DNA of 64,000 nucleotides from an uncultured Coriobacteriaceae bacterium (GTDB lineage: Bacteria > Actinomycetota > Coriobacteriia > Coriobacteriales > Atopobiaceae). How positions within the stretch are numbered: the stretch's first letter is position 1; each line of letters begins with the position of its first letter. The DNA is taken from assembly GCA_902779675.1 (NCBI GenBank), contig CACZCK010000004.1:62001-126000 (forward strand). The letters are read 5' to 3'. Under the pieces are notes generated by a model. It saw only the letters and a list, made by a program, of their open reading frames with translations. It made no database searches and was not told where the DNA came from. Positions 8,509 to 17,182 of this stretch are shown in pieces. Position numbers and translations under genes: made by a program.

Positions 8509-11500
8509 CTACTCGTCGATCGCGGCGAGACCAAAGCCCTGTCGCTCTGCGTTGGTCATAGCGCTTGCACCAACTTCCTTGCTGCCCCATTGCAGCAAGT
8601 CGTCAATACTGTGTCGCGGATACGAATAGTAGGCTTCGCGGTATCCGTCATCCGTATCCGTAGGCACGGTCTTCTTCACCACAAATGCATGCGCCGCTTC
8701 GTCGTATCCCGCGCAATAGTCAACCACTTGGCAGACACCAAATGGCTCAAGGCTTACCACATGGAGCGTTTCGTATACGAACAGGCAAATCTCGCCTGGA
8801 TCCCGCTCACTCGAGCTACTTCTAAGCCAGTGAATGCTACTTGGCGATAAGCCGCCGGCGTCAACCCCCCTCAGCGAGTAGCGACCAAGGGCTTTTCCCG
8901 TCTTCAGCTCATACGCCAAGAGCGCCACGTTGTTCTCTTCCACACGCACCACGAGCAAGCATTCATCTTGCACGCACAAAGATACAATCTGTCGGCCACT
9001 CGTAGATAGAGAAGCCAAAGCCGTACCATTCGTATCGAACACGGCAATGGCGTCCTCCGTAGCGGCAACGAAGCACGCTCCGTCATCGGCCCACACTGCG
9101 CTACAGCAATCGCTGCCATCCCTTCCGTAAACGTCGGGCCTGAGCTCAGGGGATAGTCGCTCCACTCTGTGCGTATCGAGATCTAGCACGCCATAATGCA
9201 CGGAAGCCTTTCTATCGAAGGAGCCGTCATCACGTATGCTCTCGATAGGAATCAAGAGATGCTCTCCGGTCGGGCTCAGAGAGCTTCCTTCCAACTCAAC
9301 ATAGTCATCGGAGAATCGCTCACCATACCCACTCAGTTCAGCAAAGGGCCACGACGAGCTCTCCCCTGTGAGGAGGTCTGTAATGGCGAGATGAGGCGTG
9401 TTTTTGGCGAGATTGGCAGTCGCTCCATCTTCAGCTGCAGAAGGTGTGTAGCTCGTTACGTCGATGGATGACACCGCATAATGGGCGCCGACTACTGCAT
9501 CGCTACCCAACAAACCCACATCATTGGGAAGCCTTTCTTCAAAGTGATCCGCCACTTCGAACGATGTCTCATTGCCGCTCGAAAGCTCGACAACAGATAC
9601 ACGACTTGGCTCATCATAGTCTGCCGGATAAGAGTACAGGTAGAGCCGATCAGCATTGGTTGGATCTCCAAGGATGGTCGGTTCAGAGTACTCTTCGGTA
9701 TCGGTTAGATCCTTACTCCAAACCACGCCGCCATTGACGGCATCCAGCATCGAGAGTCTCGAACCAGCCCGAGAGCCTTCATCACTAACAATCGGTTCTT
9801 GTACAAGAAGGCCGCATGCAGTTGAATACTCACCATCGTTGCTATAGGAATTTGCTCGTTCCCAAATCGCTTTGCCAGTATCCCCCTCAAGCTTATCGGC
9901 ATAGCGATATACGGCGTTGCCCTTAAAACTCAAGACTCCATCAGCGAGTCGCGTGGCATATGCATCAGAAAAGGCCACACTCGCGTAGAACGATGGGTTG
10001 CTGAATGATTGAGGTGCATCTTCATATATTCGAGTGGTGAAAGCGCTTCCATCGATGAGCATGCCGTCGATGAAGCGATTAGCGCCGCTTTGCTTAACCG
10101 GCCAAGCCAACCAAATCGAGCTAGCGGTTTCCCACCTGTTCAACACCTCGCCGCTTTTTAAATCGAACAGCTGGCATACGTTGGCAAAGCAGTCTGCCGC
10201 CACATGCCTATCCTCATATCCCTCGATACCAGTGCCAAAATCTATGAGCGTTTCTCCTTCTAAAGGCGAGTAAGCCGTAGATTCAGCCGTCCATCGGTCG
10301 GTCAACTGATTAAGATCAATGCAGACAATCTTGTGACTATAGGGGTTCTGTGACGCCTGCCGCAATTCCTCGTCGACAAAATAGGAATTCCTGCTCGCAA
10401 GTTTCCTACTATCATAGCTATCATCCGACTCGTCTGTCCCCAACACAAGCATGTCGTTGTCAACAAACAACGCACTCGTTACGTTATCTACACCCTCCAA
10501 TACGTGAGACGAGCAATCCCGAAAGTCAATGAGCAGGCTTCTCAATTCAGTCTTCGTTGTGCTCGTATCGTTAGAATCTGTAACGCTATTGCAATTGATG
10601 ACAAGCCGTTCCGTCTTGGGATCCCATCCTCCTGGAAGATTCTCGGGATACAAAGACACGTCATCTTGGAGCTGCTCGCTATAAGAAACGTGTTTGGCAA
10701 TCTCGCCAGTGTGCAGGTCAATCAGGTAGGCGCCAACATTACCAAGAGCTACAACCTGTTCCTGATTTGCGAGCAACAGGCAATATCCTTTTGCGTTAGC
10801 TCCACCGAACTCGCTCTCACCTTCTATTTCATGCACGATGTCGAGAGTCCAGAGATAGTCGTTGCCAGTTACGTCATAGCAGACGATTACATCCTCAGCC
10901 CCAAGAACAACTAGGCCGTCGTCGGTAACAACGAGCGAGGCATAGAATACTTCGTCATTGCCATACGTCGCCTCGAAGACTAACTCGTCGCTCTCGAGGT
11001 CCCAGACACGGACAGTGCCGTGGCTGTCAGCTGCCGCAAGGTACCGTTCGCTTTCCGAAACGGCAAAACCACGCACTTTCCCATCCATCTGATACTTCGC
11101 TGCAAGCCCGGCAGGGGCCCACTCGCGCACAGCTCCACCGTCGCCATACGCATGCAGCGCCTCGGCGAGCGTCTGCATCGCATCGGGATAGAATGGACGG
11201 TCCTCTCCTTCCGCTGGTAGCGCAGCGCTGGCAAGTTCGATAGCTGCAAGGCGGTCACCACCATCGAGCTCTTCCCGGGCCGCCGTTGTGAGGTACTGGG
11301 ACTGCTGCAGAAGTGCCTGCCGGTAGTTCTCCTGTATACGCGCGTTGCTCCAGAGGGCATAGCCCGCGATGCCGAGCGCAACGGCAGTCACCACGGCGGC
11401 AATCGATGCGCCGATGCGCATGCGCCGGCGCTGTGCCCGACGGTTGAGCGAATCGAAGCTCACGCCCAGTATCGCGGCGGCAAGTCTCGTCAGCTCGGTA

Positions 11501-12066
11501 CGCCGCTCCCCCTTTGCCGACTCGCGGAAGTCGCATGCGAGGGGCTCCGCTTCCACAAGCACTTCGCGCATCGTTCCATCAGGATCCGTGACCTGCTGCG
11601 TTTTGTAAAGCAGCCTCTGAGGCACGACATCGGCCGGCTCCCCCTCGGCAAGCACGACAAAGATGCGATCTCGACCGTGGTACTTGAGATAGAGGTCGAT
11701 CTCCCGAGCAACCCAGGAAGACTCCTGCGTACGTGGCGAGCAGATGAGGACAAAGGAGTCCGCGCCTCTAAGTGCCGCATCGATGTCGTCACCGAGCGCC
11801 GACGAGACAGGCAGCTCCTCCTTATCACGAAAGACCGGTGCGATATGGGACGAGTCCCCAGACTCACGGAGCTGTCTGGGGACGTGGAATCGCTCGAGTC
11901 CGCTCTGTACGGAAGCCGCCACCTTAGAGTCGATGTCGGCATGCCGATATGACACGAACGCCCGATACCGACGCTCGTCTCTGCCAGAAGAACCCAAAGA
12001 CGCTTGTTCTCCTCCGCCCGAGAGAGATCGCGTCACCTCCTCGTGCTGAGCCTTATCCTCTGGCAT
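8509..12066 (-). CDS. TIR domain / transmembrane / beta-propeller protein
   Basis: An 1185-residue multidomain protein. Residues 34-150 are a TIR domain: RAFVSYRHADIDSKV, FRDKEELP near 79, FVLICSPRTQESSWVAREI with Glu122 in the S-x-W-x3-E position where catalytic glutamate sits in NAD-consuming TIR enzymes. One membrane helix follows at about 217-238, then a helical segment (DGGDRLAAIELASAALP), then roughly 800 residues of propeller-like repeats (GTVRVWDLESDEL and similar). Such proteins are frequent in gut anaerobes and are suspected defence or signalling effectors. I prefer ATG 12066, which sits seven bases from AGGGGA; a GTG at 12072 abuts it. Much of the propeller-coding half is distinctly lower in GC than the neighbours, suggesting acquisition. 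It lies 35 bases behind a TetR gene. Confidence 0.8.
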   Translation of the reverse strand: MPEDKAQHEEVTRSLSGGGEQASLGSSGRDERRYRAFVSYRHADIDSKVAASVQSGLERFHVPRQLRESGDSSHIAPVFRDKEELPVSSALGDDIDAALRGADSFVLICSPRTQESSWVAREIDLYLKYHGRDRIFVVLAEGEPADVVPQRLLYKTQQVTDPDGTMREVLVEAEPLACDFRESAKGERRTELTRLAAAILGVSFDSLNRRAQRRRMRIGASIAAVVTAVALGIAGYALWSNARIQENYRQALLQQSQYLTTAAREELDGGDRLAAIELASAALPAEGEDRPFYPDAMQTLAEALHAYGDGGAVREWAPAGLAAKYQMDGKVRGFAVSESERYLAAADSHGTVRVWDLESDELVFEATYGNDEVFYASLVVTDDGLVVLGAEDVIVCYDVTGNDYLWTLDIVHEIEGESEFGGANAKGYCLLLANQEQVVALGNVGAYLIDLHTGEIAKHVSYSEQLQDDVSLYPENLPGGWDPKTERLVINCNSVTDSNDTSTTKTELRSLLIDFRDCSSHVLEGVDNVTSALFVDNDMLVLGTDESDDSYDSRKLASRNSYFVDEELRQASQNPYSHKIVCIDLNQLTDRWTAESTAYSPLEGETLIDFGTGIEGYEDRHVAADCFANVCQLFDLKSGEVLNRWETASSIWLAWPVKQSGANRFIDGMLIDGSAFTTRIYEDAPQSFSNPSFYASVAFSDAYATRLADGVLSFKGNAVYRYADKLEGDTGKAIWERANSYSNDGEYSTACGLLVQEPIVSDEGSRAGSRLSMLDAVNGGVVWSKDLTDTEEYSEPTILGDPTNADRLYLYSYPADYDEPSRVSVVELSSGNETSFEVADHFEERLPNDVGLLGSDAVVGAHYAVSSIDVTSYTPSAAEDGATANLAKNTPHLAITDLLTGESSSWPFAELSGYGERFSDDYVELEGSSLSPTGEHLLIPIESIRDDGSFDRKASVHYGVLDLDTHRVERLSPELRPDVYGRDGSDCCSAVWADDGACFVAATEDAIAVFDTNGTALASLSTSGRQIVSLCVQDECLLVVRVEENNVALLAYELKTGKALGRYSLRGVDAGGLSPSSIHWLRSSSSERDPGEICLFVYETLHVVSLEPFGVCQVVDYCAGYDEAAHAFVVKKTVPTDTDDGYREAYYSYPRHSIDDLLQWGSKEVGASAMTNAERQGFGLAAIDE

Positions 12067-12101
12067 AGGCACTTCCCCTCAAAAGCCAGCCAACATCGTG
12101 T

Positions 12102-12680
12102 TCAGAACGCGTACGGGTTGCCTGGCGTCTTTGCCCCCTCAAAGAGGCGCTCCATCCCAATGCCCCGCATGCGCGTGATGAGCGTCGCAAGTTCGGCCTC
12201 GGGCGCCGGGAACCCCGAGAGGATCCACGAGAGCGCCATCTGCACCGAGGCCATGGCGTGGTAGACGGTGGCAAGCCTGAGCTCCTCGGGCATGGGGTCG
12301 TCGCCCCAGAGGCTCTGGTGCCAGGCAAGATCGAAGGCTTGGGAGCGCTGGATCACATGCTCGGTCAGACTGTTCTGGCCATCCATCCGTACCGCCTGAC
12401 GCATGAAGTCGCCGTGTTCGCGCATGCGCGCAAGCGAGCGCTCCAGCTCGTCGCAGTAGGCAAAGCCGGTCGGCGTGCCGTTGAAGGCGTCGACCATATA
12501 CCGCTCGTAGACCTTGCAGATGAGGTCGTTCTTGTCCAGGAAGTGGTTGTAAAAGGTCTGCCGACTGACGCCCGAGCGCTCCAGCAGCCGCTTGACGGTG
12601 ACCCGCTCAAGCGGCACGCCCTCGCCCTCCACGAGCTCCAGCAGCGCCTCCATCACGATGCTCTCGACGTCAATTGCCAT
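12102..12680 (-). CDS. TetR/AcrR family regulator
   Basis: A 192-residue regulator with the TetR helix-turn-helix at residues 20-55 (VTVKRLLERSGVSRQTFYNHF, then DKNDL) and an all-helical ligand domain of the TetR_C_8/DhaS-like type. It lies between a phospho-beta-glucosidase gene (51 bases upstream) and the TIR gene (35 bases downstream), all on the minus strand. It may control either neighbour; the short gap to the TIR gene makes co-transcription likely. The inducer is unknown. Confidence 0.8.
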   Translation of the reverse strand: MAIDVESIVMEALLELVEGEGVPLERVTVKRLLERSGVSRQTFYNHFLDKNDLICKVYERYMVDAFNGTPTGFAYCDELERSLARMREHGDFMRQAVRMDGQNSLTEHVIQRSQAFDLAWHQSLWGDDPMPEELRLATVYHAMASVQMALSWILSGFPAPEAELATLITRMRGIGMERLFEGAKTPGNPYAF

Positions 12681-12730
12681 CCCTCAGACCCTCCGCTGTG
12701 GCTTCACGACCCCATCTCAAGGCAGACGGT

Positions 12731-14152
12731 CTACTCCAGGTCGCATCCCTTGCTGGCAATGACCTTCTTGTACCAGAAGAAGGAGTCCTTGCGCACGCGA
12801 CGCAGGTCAAGCAGGTCGAACTCCTCGCGGTTGACGAAGATGAAGCCGTAGCGCTTGACGAAGCCCTCGTGCGTGGAGATGAGGTCCACGGCGCTCCAGG
12901 GGCAATAGCCCATCATCTCGACGCCATCGGTGATGGCCAGGCGCATCTGTTCGATGTGTGCGCGCAGGTAGTCGATGCGGTACGGATCGTGCACGACATC
13001 GTTGCCGTTCTCGTCCTGCTCGAGCTTGTCGTAGGCGCCCAGGCCGTTCTCGGTGATGATGATGGGCAGGTGGTAACGGCTGTAAACCTCGCGCAGCGTG
13101 TTGCGGAAGCCGATGGGGTCGATCTCCCAGCCGAACTCGGTCTTCTGGAAGTTGGGGTTGCTCACGCCCTGCGAGAAGCCGGCGATGGTGGCGCCGCGCT
13201 GCTGGTCGCCCTTGGTGGACTCGGCATCGGCGTCGGGCATCTTGACCGTGGCGGTGCTGTAGTAGTTGAAGGCAATGAAGTCGGGCTTTGCGGAGGCCAT
13301 GAGCTCCATGTCACCAGGCAGGATGTTCTCGGGCACGGCGTCGATCTCGGCAAGGTAGCTCCAAGCGAGGTTGTTGTAGATGCCAAAGACGGCCATGTCG
13401 AGGTACAGCCAGTTGCGCAGGGCGTTCATGTTCTGGGCGGCCAGCACGTCCTCGGGCATGCAGGTCTCGGGGTAGACCAGGGCGATGTTGGGAGCCGGGC
13501 CGATCTTGGCCGCGGGCAGCATCTCATGACACAGGTTCATGGCCTTGGCCTGGGCGAGCAGCATATGGTGGTTCATCTCGTAGATGCGCTTCTGGGCACC
13601 GGGGGCAGAGGTGTCGACGCCCAGCACGGCACCGGCGGCCAGCGTCATCATGTTCTGCTCGTTGATGGTCAGCCAGTACTTGACGCGGTCACCATAACTC
13701 TTGAACATGAGCTCAGAGAACTCCACGAAGGCATCGACCGTGGCGCGGTTGGCCCAGCCACCCTGCTCGTCAAGCGCGGCGGGAAGGTCGAAGTGATACA
13801 TGGTCACCAGCGGCTGGATGTCGTACTTGAGGCACTCGTCGATGAGGTCGGAGTAGTACTGCACGCCTTCCTCGTTGACCTCGCCGGTGCCCTTGGGCAG
13901 CAGGCGCGCCCAGCTGATGGAGAAGCGATAGGTCTTGAAGCCCATCTCCGCCATCAGGGCGACGTCCTCTTTGTAATGGTGATACTGGTCGGCGGCGACC
14001 TCAAAGCCGCTGGTGCCTGCAGGCGGCTCCTTGACGTCCTGTACGGACGGGCCCTTGCCGTTGGTGAGGGCGGCACCCTCAACCTGGTATGCGGAGGTGG
14101 AGGCGCCCCAGAGGAACTCGTCGGGGAAGGCCTTGAGTGTCTTGTGTAGCAT
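12731..14152 (-). CDS. Glycoside hydrolase family 1, 6-phospho-beta-glucosidase
   Basis: A 473-residue GH1 enzyme that hydrolyses phosphorylated beta-glucosides delivered by a PTS to glucose 6-phosphate and the aglycone or sugar. The N-terminal FLWGASTSAYQVEG, the acid/base motif region TINEQN, the nucleophile motif ITENGLG and the C-terminal SFFWYKKVI are all present; the last is typical of phospho-beta-glucosidases (BglA/BglH group). In the acid/base motif Gln replaces the more common Ile/Pro, but the Glu is kept. I start at ATG 14152 (MLHKTLKAFP); the upstream extension to 14206 has no ribosome site, though the one before 14152 is weak. No PTS gene is adjacent, so it probably works with a transporter elsewhere. 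Confidence 0.85.
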   Translation of the reverse strand: MLHKTLKAFPDEFLWGASTSAYQVEGAALTNGKGPSVQDVKEPPAGTSGFEVAADQYHHYKEDVALMAEMGFKTYRFSISWARLLPKGTGEVNEEGVQYYSDLIDECLKYDIQPLVTMYHFDLPAALDEQGGWANRATVDAFVEFSELMFKSYGDRVKYWLTINEQNMMTLAAGAVLGVDTSAPGAQKRIYEMNHHMLLAQAKAMNLCHEMLPAAKIGPAPNIALVYPETCMPEDVLAAQNMNALRNWLYLDMAVFGIYNNLAWSYLAEIDAVPENILPGDMELMASAKPDFIAFNYYSTATVKMPDADAESTKGDQQRGATIAGFSQGVSNPNFQKTEFGWEIDPIGFRNTLREVYSRYHLPIIITENGLGAYDKLEQDENGNDVVHDPYRIDYLRAHIEQMRLAITDGVEMMGYCPWSAVDLISTHEGFVKRYGFIFVNREEFDLLDLRRVRKDSFFWYKKVIASKGCDLE

Positions 14153-14297
14153 GCGTGGCTCACATCCCTTTTTCTGGTTACAGATATGAAAATCATAACC
14201 ACTCAAGGGGTCAGCTTGACCAGCGCCAATATGCCCAACGCTATGAGGATTGCGCTAGAGGGTTGGGAGCCTGTGGCACACCGTCCGCGAGAGACGC

Positions 14298-14383
14298 TGG
14301 GACACAAAACTCCCGGGTGCCTAGGTGTTCCGCGCCTACATACAGGCGCGGAACACCTAGGCACCCGGGAGTTTTGTGTCCCA
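14298..14383. repeat. 40-bp perfect inverted repeat with 6-nt loop
   Basis: Bases 14298-14337 and 14344-14383 are perfectly complementary over 40 bp around the loop ACATAC. The arms contain two nested six-base palindromes (CCCGGG and CCTAGG). It lies directly behind the stop codon of the PurF-like gene (14395) and upstream of the GH1 gene. There is no T tract on either strand, so an ordinary terminator is not an obvious explanation; it could still end transcription or stabilise the 3' end of the PurF-like mRNA. Confidence 0.9.
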
Positions 14384-14394
14384 CGGGAAATTGG

Positions 14395-15816
14395 TTACTC
14401 CTTGCCGCTCCAGCAGTAGGTGCACACCAGCTTGCGGTCGATGCCGATGGCGTCGAGCAGGCCATCGAGCGTCTGGTAGTTGAGCGAGTCGAAACCCATC
14501 TCCTCGCAGATGGCCTTGAGCATGCACTTGCCGCGCTCGGTGTGGCCATCGCCGTACTCGTCGAGGTGCTTCTCGCCCTCAGGCCCCTCAAGCTCAAGCA
14601 CCTTGCGACGCGCGATAAGCTCGTAGTCGGACCTGCTGCGCGAGAACGACAGGTACTTGCAGCCGTACATAATGGGCGGGCAAGCCGAGCGCATGTGAAT
14701 CTCGGCGGCACCGGCACCATAGAGGAAGTCGATGGTCTCGCGCAACTGCGTGCCGCGCACGATGGAGTCATCCACAAACAGCAGGCGCTTGCCGTTGATG
14801 AGCTCTGGCACGGGAATCTGCTTCATCTTGGCCACGCGGTTGCGGACCTCCTGGTTGGCCGGCATGAACGACCGAGGCCAGGTGGGCGTGTACTTGACGA
14901 ACGGCCGCGCGAAGGGCTTGCCGCTCTCGGTGGCATAGCCGATGCCGTGCGGCAGGCCGCTGTCGGGCACGCCGGCCACGTAGTCCACATCGGGCAGCAA
15001 GCCATGCTCGGCGTCGTCGCGCGCCATGATGGCACCGTTGCGATACCGCATGGTCTCGACGTTGACGCCCTCGTAGTTGGAGTTGGGGTAGCCGTAGTAC
15101 ACCCACAGGAAGGCGCAGATGCGCATCTCGTCGCGCGCTGGCGCAAGGACCTCGTAGCCCTCGGGCGTGATGCGCACGATCTCGCCCGAGCCGAGCTCGT
15201 GCTCGTCCACGTACCCAAGCTTGCCGTAGGCAAAGCTCTCGAAGGTCACGCAGTAGCCGTCATCGTCCCTGCCGATGAGCACCGGCAGGCGCCCCATCCG
15301 GTCGCGCGCGGCAATGAGCTCACCCTTCTCGGTCATGATCAGCAGGGTGAGCGAGCCCTCGATCTGCTCCTGAGCGTACTGGATGCCCTCCACCAGACTG
15401 TCCTGCGTGTTGATGAGCGCACCCACCAGCTCGGTGATGTTGACATCGCCCGAGCTCATGGCCATGAACTGGTGGCCGACACCCGTAAACGACTCGACGA
15501 GCTGGTCGGCGTTGTTGACCGCACCGACGGTCGCGAGCGAGAACACGCCCAGATGTGAGCGGATCATCAGGGGCTGCGGGTCGGAATCGCTGATGCATCC
15601 CATGCCCACGTTGCCCACGAATCCGGGCAGATCCTTTTCGAACTTGGTGCGGAACGGCGTGTTCTCGATCGAGTGAATCTCACGCGTAAAGCCCTTATGG
15701 GCATCCCACATCACCATGCCGGCACGCCTAGTACCCAGATGGGAGTGATAGTCGACACCAAAGAACACGTCGAGCGCGATCTCGCGCCGCGACGCTACGC
15801 CAAAGAAGGCCCCCAT
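14395..15816 (-). CDS. PurF-like phosphoribosyltransferase lacking the glutaminase cysteine
   Basis: A 473-residue homologue of amidophosphoribosyltransferase. The N terminus reads MGAFFGV where active PurF has MCG(I/V)FG, so the nucleophilic Cys2 needed to release ammonia from glutamine is absent. The rest of the Ntn-type domain is recognisable, and the phosphoribosyltransferase PRPP loop LLFVDDSIVRGTQ (near residue 348) is intact, followed by Cys residues near the C terminus. A similar cysteine-less form is known in Bacteroidetes and other anaerobes under the PurF name. It may use free ammonia or another amine, or have a different acceptor. The start ATG 15816 has GGGGAGAG upstream. The gene is not in a purine cluster. 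Confidence 0.8.
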   Translation of the reverse strand: MGAFFGVASRREIALDVFFGVDYHSHLGTRRAGMVMWDAHKGFTREIHSIENTPFRTKFEKDLPGFVGNVGMGCISDSDPQPLMIRSHLGVFSLATVGAVNNADQLVESFTGVGHQFMAMSSGDVNITELVGALINTQDSLVEGIQYAQEQIEGSLTLLIMTEKGELIAARDRMGRLPVLIGRDDDGYCVTFESFAYGKLGYVDEHELGSGEIVRITPEGYEVLAPARDEMRICAFLWVYYGYPNSNYEGVNVETMRYRNGAIMARDDAEHGLLPDVDYVAGVPDSGLPHGIGYATESGKPFARPFVKYTPTWPRSFMPANQEVRNRVAKMKQIPVPELINGKRLLFVDDSIVRGTQLRETIDFLYGAGAAEIHMRSACPPIMYGCKYLSFSRSRSDYELIARRKVLELEGPEGEKHLDEYGDGHTERGKCMLKAICEEMGFDSLNYQTLDGLLDAIGIDRKLVCTYCWSGKE

Positions 15817-16018
15817 ACGCTCTCCCCTGCATCCGTCCGCCGAGCAACAGCACCCGCTCGGCGCGCCAATGTACTTTCACAGTATACGGGCTTGACTAGC
15901 GCGGCAATCTCTCTGCCCGCAAGTTCGTTCAAAGCACGTAACACGGTGGGACCGTCCGTGAAACCGAGCGCAACGGCTCGACGTCATGCTCATAGATACA
16001 TTGTGTGCAATTGTTTTG

Positions 16019-16025
16019 TATACAT
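16019..16025 (+). promoter_or_regulatory. Possible -10 element before the peroxidase gene
   Basis: TATACAT lies 75 bases before the peroxidase start in an AT-rich patch of an otherwise GC-rich 283-base gap (15817-16099). No good -35 box sits at the right distance. The rest of that gap shows no other feature to me. Confidence 0.3.
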
Positions 16026-16099
16026 GATACCTGCTGCCCCATATGTCGTGCCAGGGGATATGCTCTAAGCAATACGCACCCATACGAAAGGGGAGAGAT

Positions 16100-16642
16100 A
16101 TGGGCTTCTATGACTACAGCGTCACCGACCCGCAGGGCAATGAGGTCAAGATGGCCGACTTTGAGGGCAAGGTCGTCATCGTGGTCAACACCGCAACCGG
16201 CTGCGGCTTCACCCCGCACTACAAGCCGCTTGAGCAGATGTGGGAGGACCTCCACGACAAGGGCCTCGAGATCGTTGACGTTCCCTGCAACCAGTTTGGC
16301 GCACAGACCCCCGGCACCGACGACGAGGTGCACGAGTTCTGCACCCTCAACTATGGCACGCAGTTCCCGTAGATGACCAAGTCCGACGTCAACGGCGAGA
16401 ACGAGCTCGCCCTGTACACCTTCCTCAAGTCCCAGAAGGGCTTCGAGGGCTTTGGCGAGGGTAAGATGGCCGAGTTCATGGCTGCTCACCTCGCCAAGAT
16501 CGACCCCGACTACGCCAACAACGCCGACATCAAGTGGAACTTCACCAAGTTCGTCATCGACCGCGCCGGCAACGTGGTGGCCCGCTTCGAGCCCACCGCC
16601 GACATGGCCGACGTCCGCGCCTGCGTGGAGGGCCTGCTGTAG
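16100..16642 (+). pseudogene. Glutathione peroxidase-family gene with in-frame amber codon
   Basis: Reads as a 180-codon thiol peroxidase of the glutathione peroxidase family (BsaA/Gpx type) that would reduce peroxides using thioredoxin-like donors. The peroxidatic Cys is in NTATGCGFTP, and FGAQTPGTDDEVHEFC and DVNGENELALY are typical. At 16370-16372 the frame is interrupted by TAG between YGTQFP and MTKSDVNG; relatives carry an ordinary residue at that site (often Gln, which differs by one base from TAG). The sequence after the stop continues in frame, full length and undecayed. An ATG follows the TAG directly, without a ribosome site. It could be a fresh nonsense mutation, an assembly error or a read-through gene. 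Start ATG 16100 has GGGGAGAG. A terminator follows. Confidence 0.85.
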
Positions 16643-16674
16643 AGAGGCGCCTCGCCACAGCACAAGACACATTT

Positions 16675-16703
16675 AGAGGGTCCCTTCTGGGACCCTCTTT
16701 TCT
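16675..16703 (+). terminator. Rho-independent terminator after the peroxidase gene
   Basis: AGAGGGTCCC (16675-16684) pairs with GGGACCCTCT (16689-16698) across a TTCT loop and runs into TTTTCTT. It ends the peroxidase transcript. Confidence 0.9.
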
Positions 16704-16768
16704 TCCCTGCCCACAGAGCGACGCCTCGGCTACGATGGAGTTGTCTCACGCCTCGCCGAAGGAGCCCC

Positions 16769-17182
16769 ATGCAACGTCCCATCGTGCGCTCGCGCATCAT
16801 GCTGTCGCGACCTGCCACACCTGCCACCACCGACGACCTGCCCGTCGTCCAGGACCTGCTCGACACGCTCGTCGCGCACGAGGCGACCTGTGCCGGCATG
16901 GCGGCAAACATGATCGGCCAGCCCAAGGCCATCATCGCCTTCTTTGACGAGCACAAGCGACCGCAGGTCATGCTCAATCCGCACATCACGAGCCAGACGG
17001 GACCCTACCAGACCGAAGAGGGTTGCCTGTCACTGGAGGGCACGCGTCCCACCTCGCGCTATCGCCGCATCACGGTTGCCTGGCAGGACACCAGCCTCGC
17101 CGAGCACACGGGCAGCTTCCAGGGATTTGTCGCCGAGGTCATCCAGCACGAGTGCGATCACCTCGTCGGCATCGTGATCTAG
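16769..17182 (+). CDS. def: Peptide deformylase
   Basis: A 137-residue metalloenzyme that removes the formyl group from the N-terminal methionine of new proteins. All three family motifs can be seen: GMAANMIG (motif 1, with Asn-Met in place of the usual x-Gln, as in other short actinobacterial and coriobacterial forms), EGCLSLEG carrying the metal-binding Cys, and QHECDH with the two His ligands and the catalytic Glu. The ATG at 16769 has GAAGGAG. The stop codon lies inside a CTAG that is also the stop of the convergent gene. A second deformylase elsewhere may be the main one because motif 1 is atypical. Confidence 0.85.
   Translation: MQRPIVRSRIMLSRPATPATTDDLPVVQDLLDTLVAHEATCAGMAANMIGQPKAIIAFFDEHKRPQVMLNPHITSQTGPYQTEEGCLSLEGTRPTSRYRRITVAWQDTSLAEHTGSFQGFVAEVIQHECDHLVGIVI

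Noticed and set aside
12674..14149. 491-codon frame opposite the first GH1 gene
   Set aside because: Shadow of the glycosidase coding sequence with no family resemblance.
16370..16372. Selenocysteine or pyrrolysine at the interrupted peroxidase codon
   Set aside because: The codon is TAG, not TGA, and it is not the catalytic position, which is an ordinary Cys far upstream; no Pyl genes are seen in the window.
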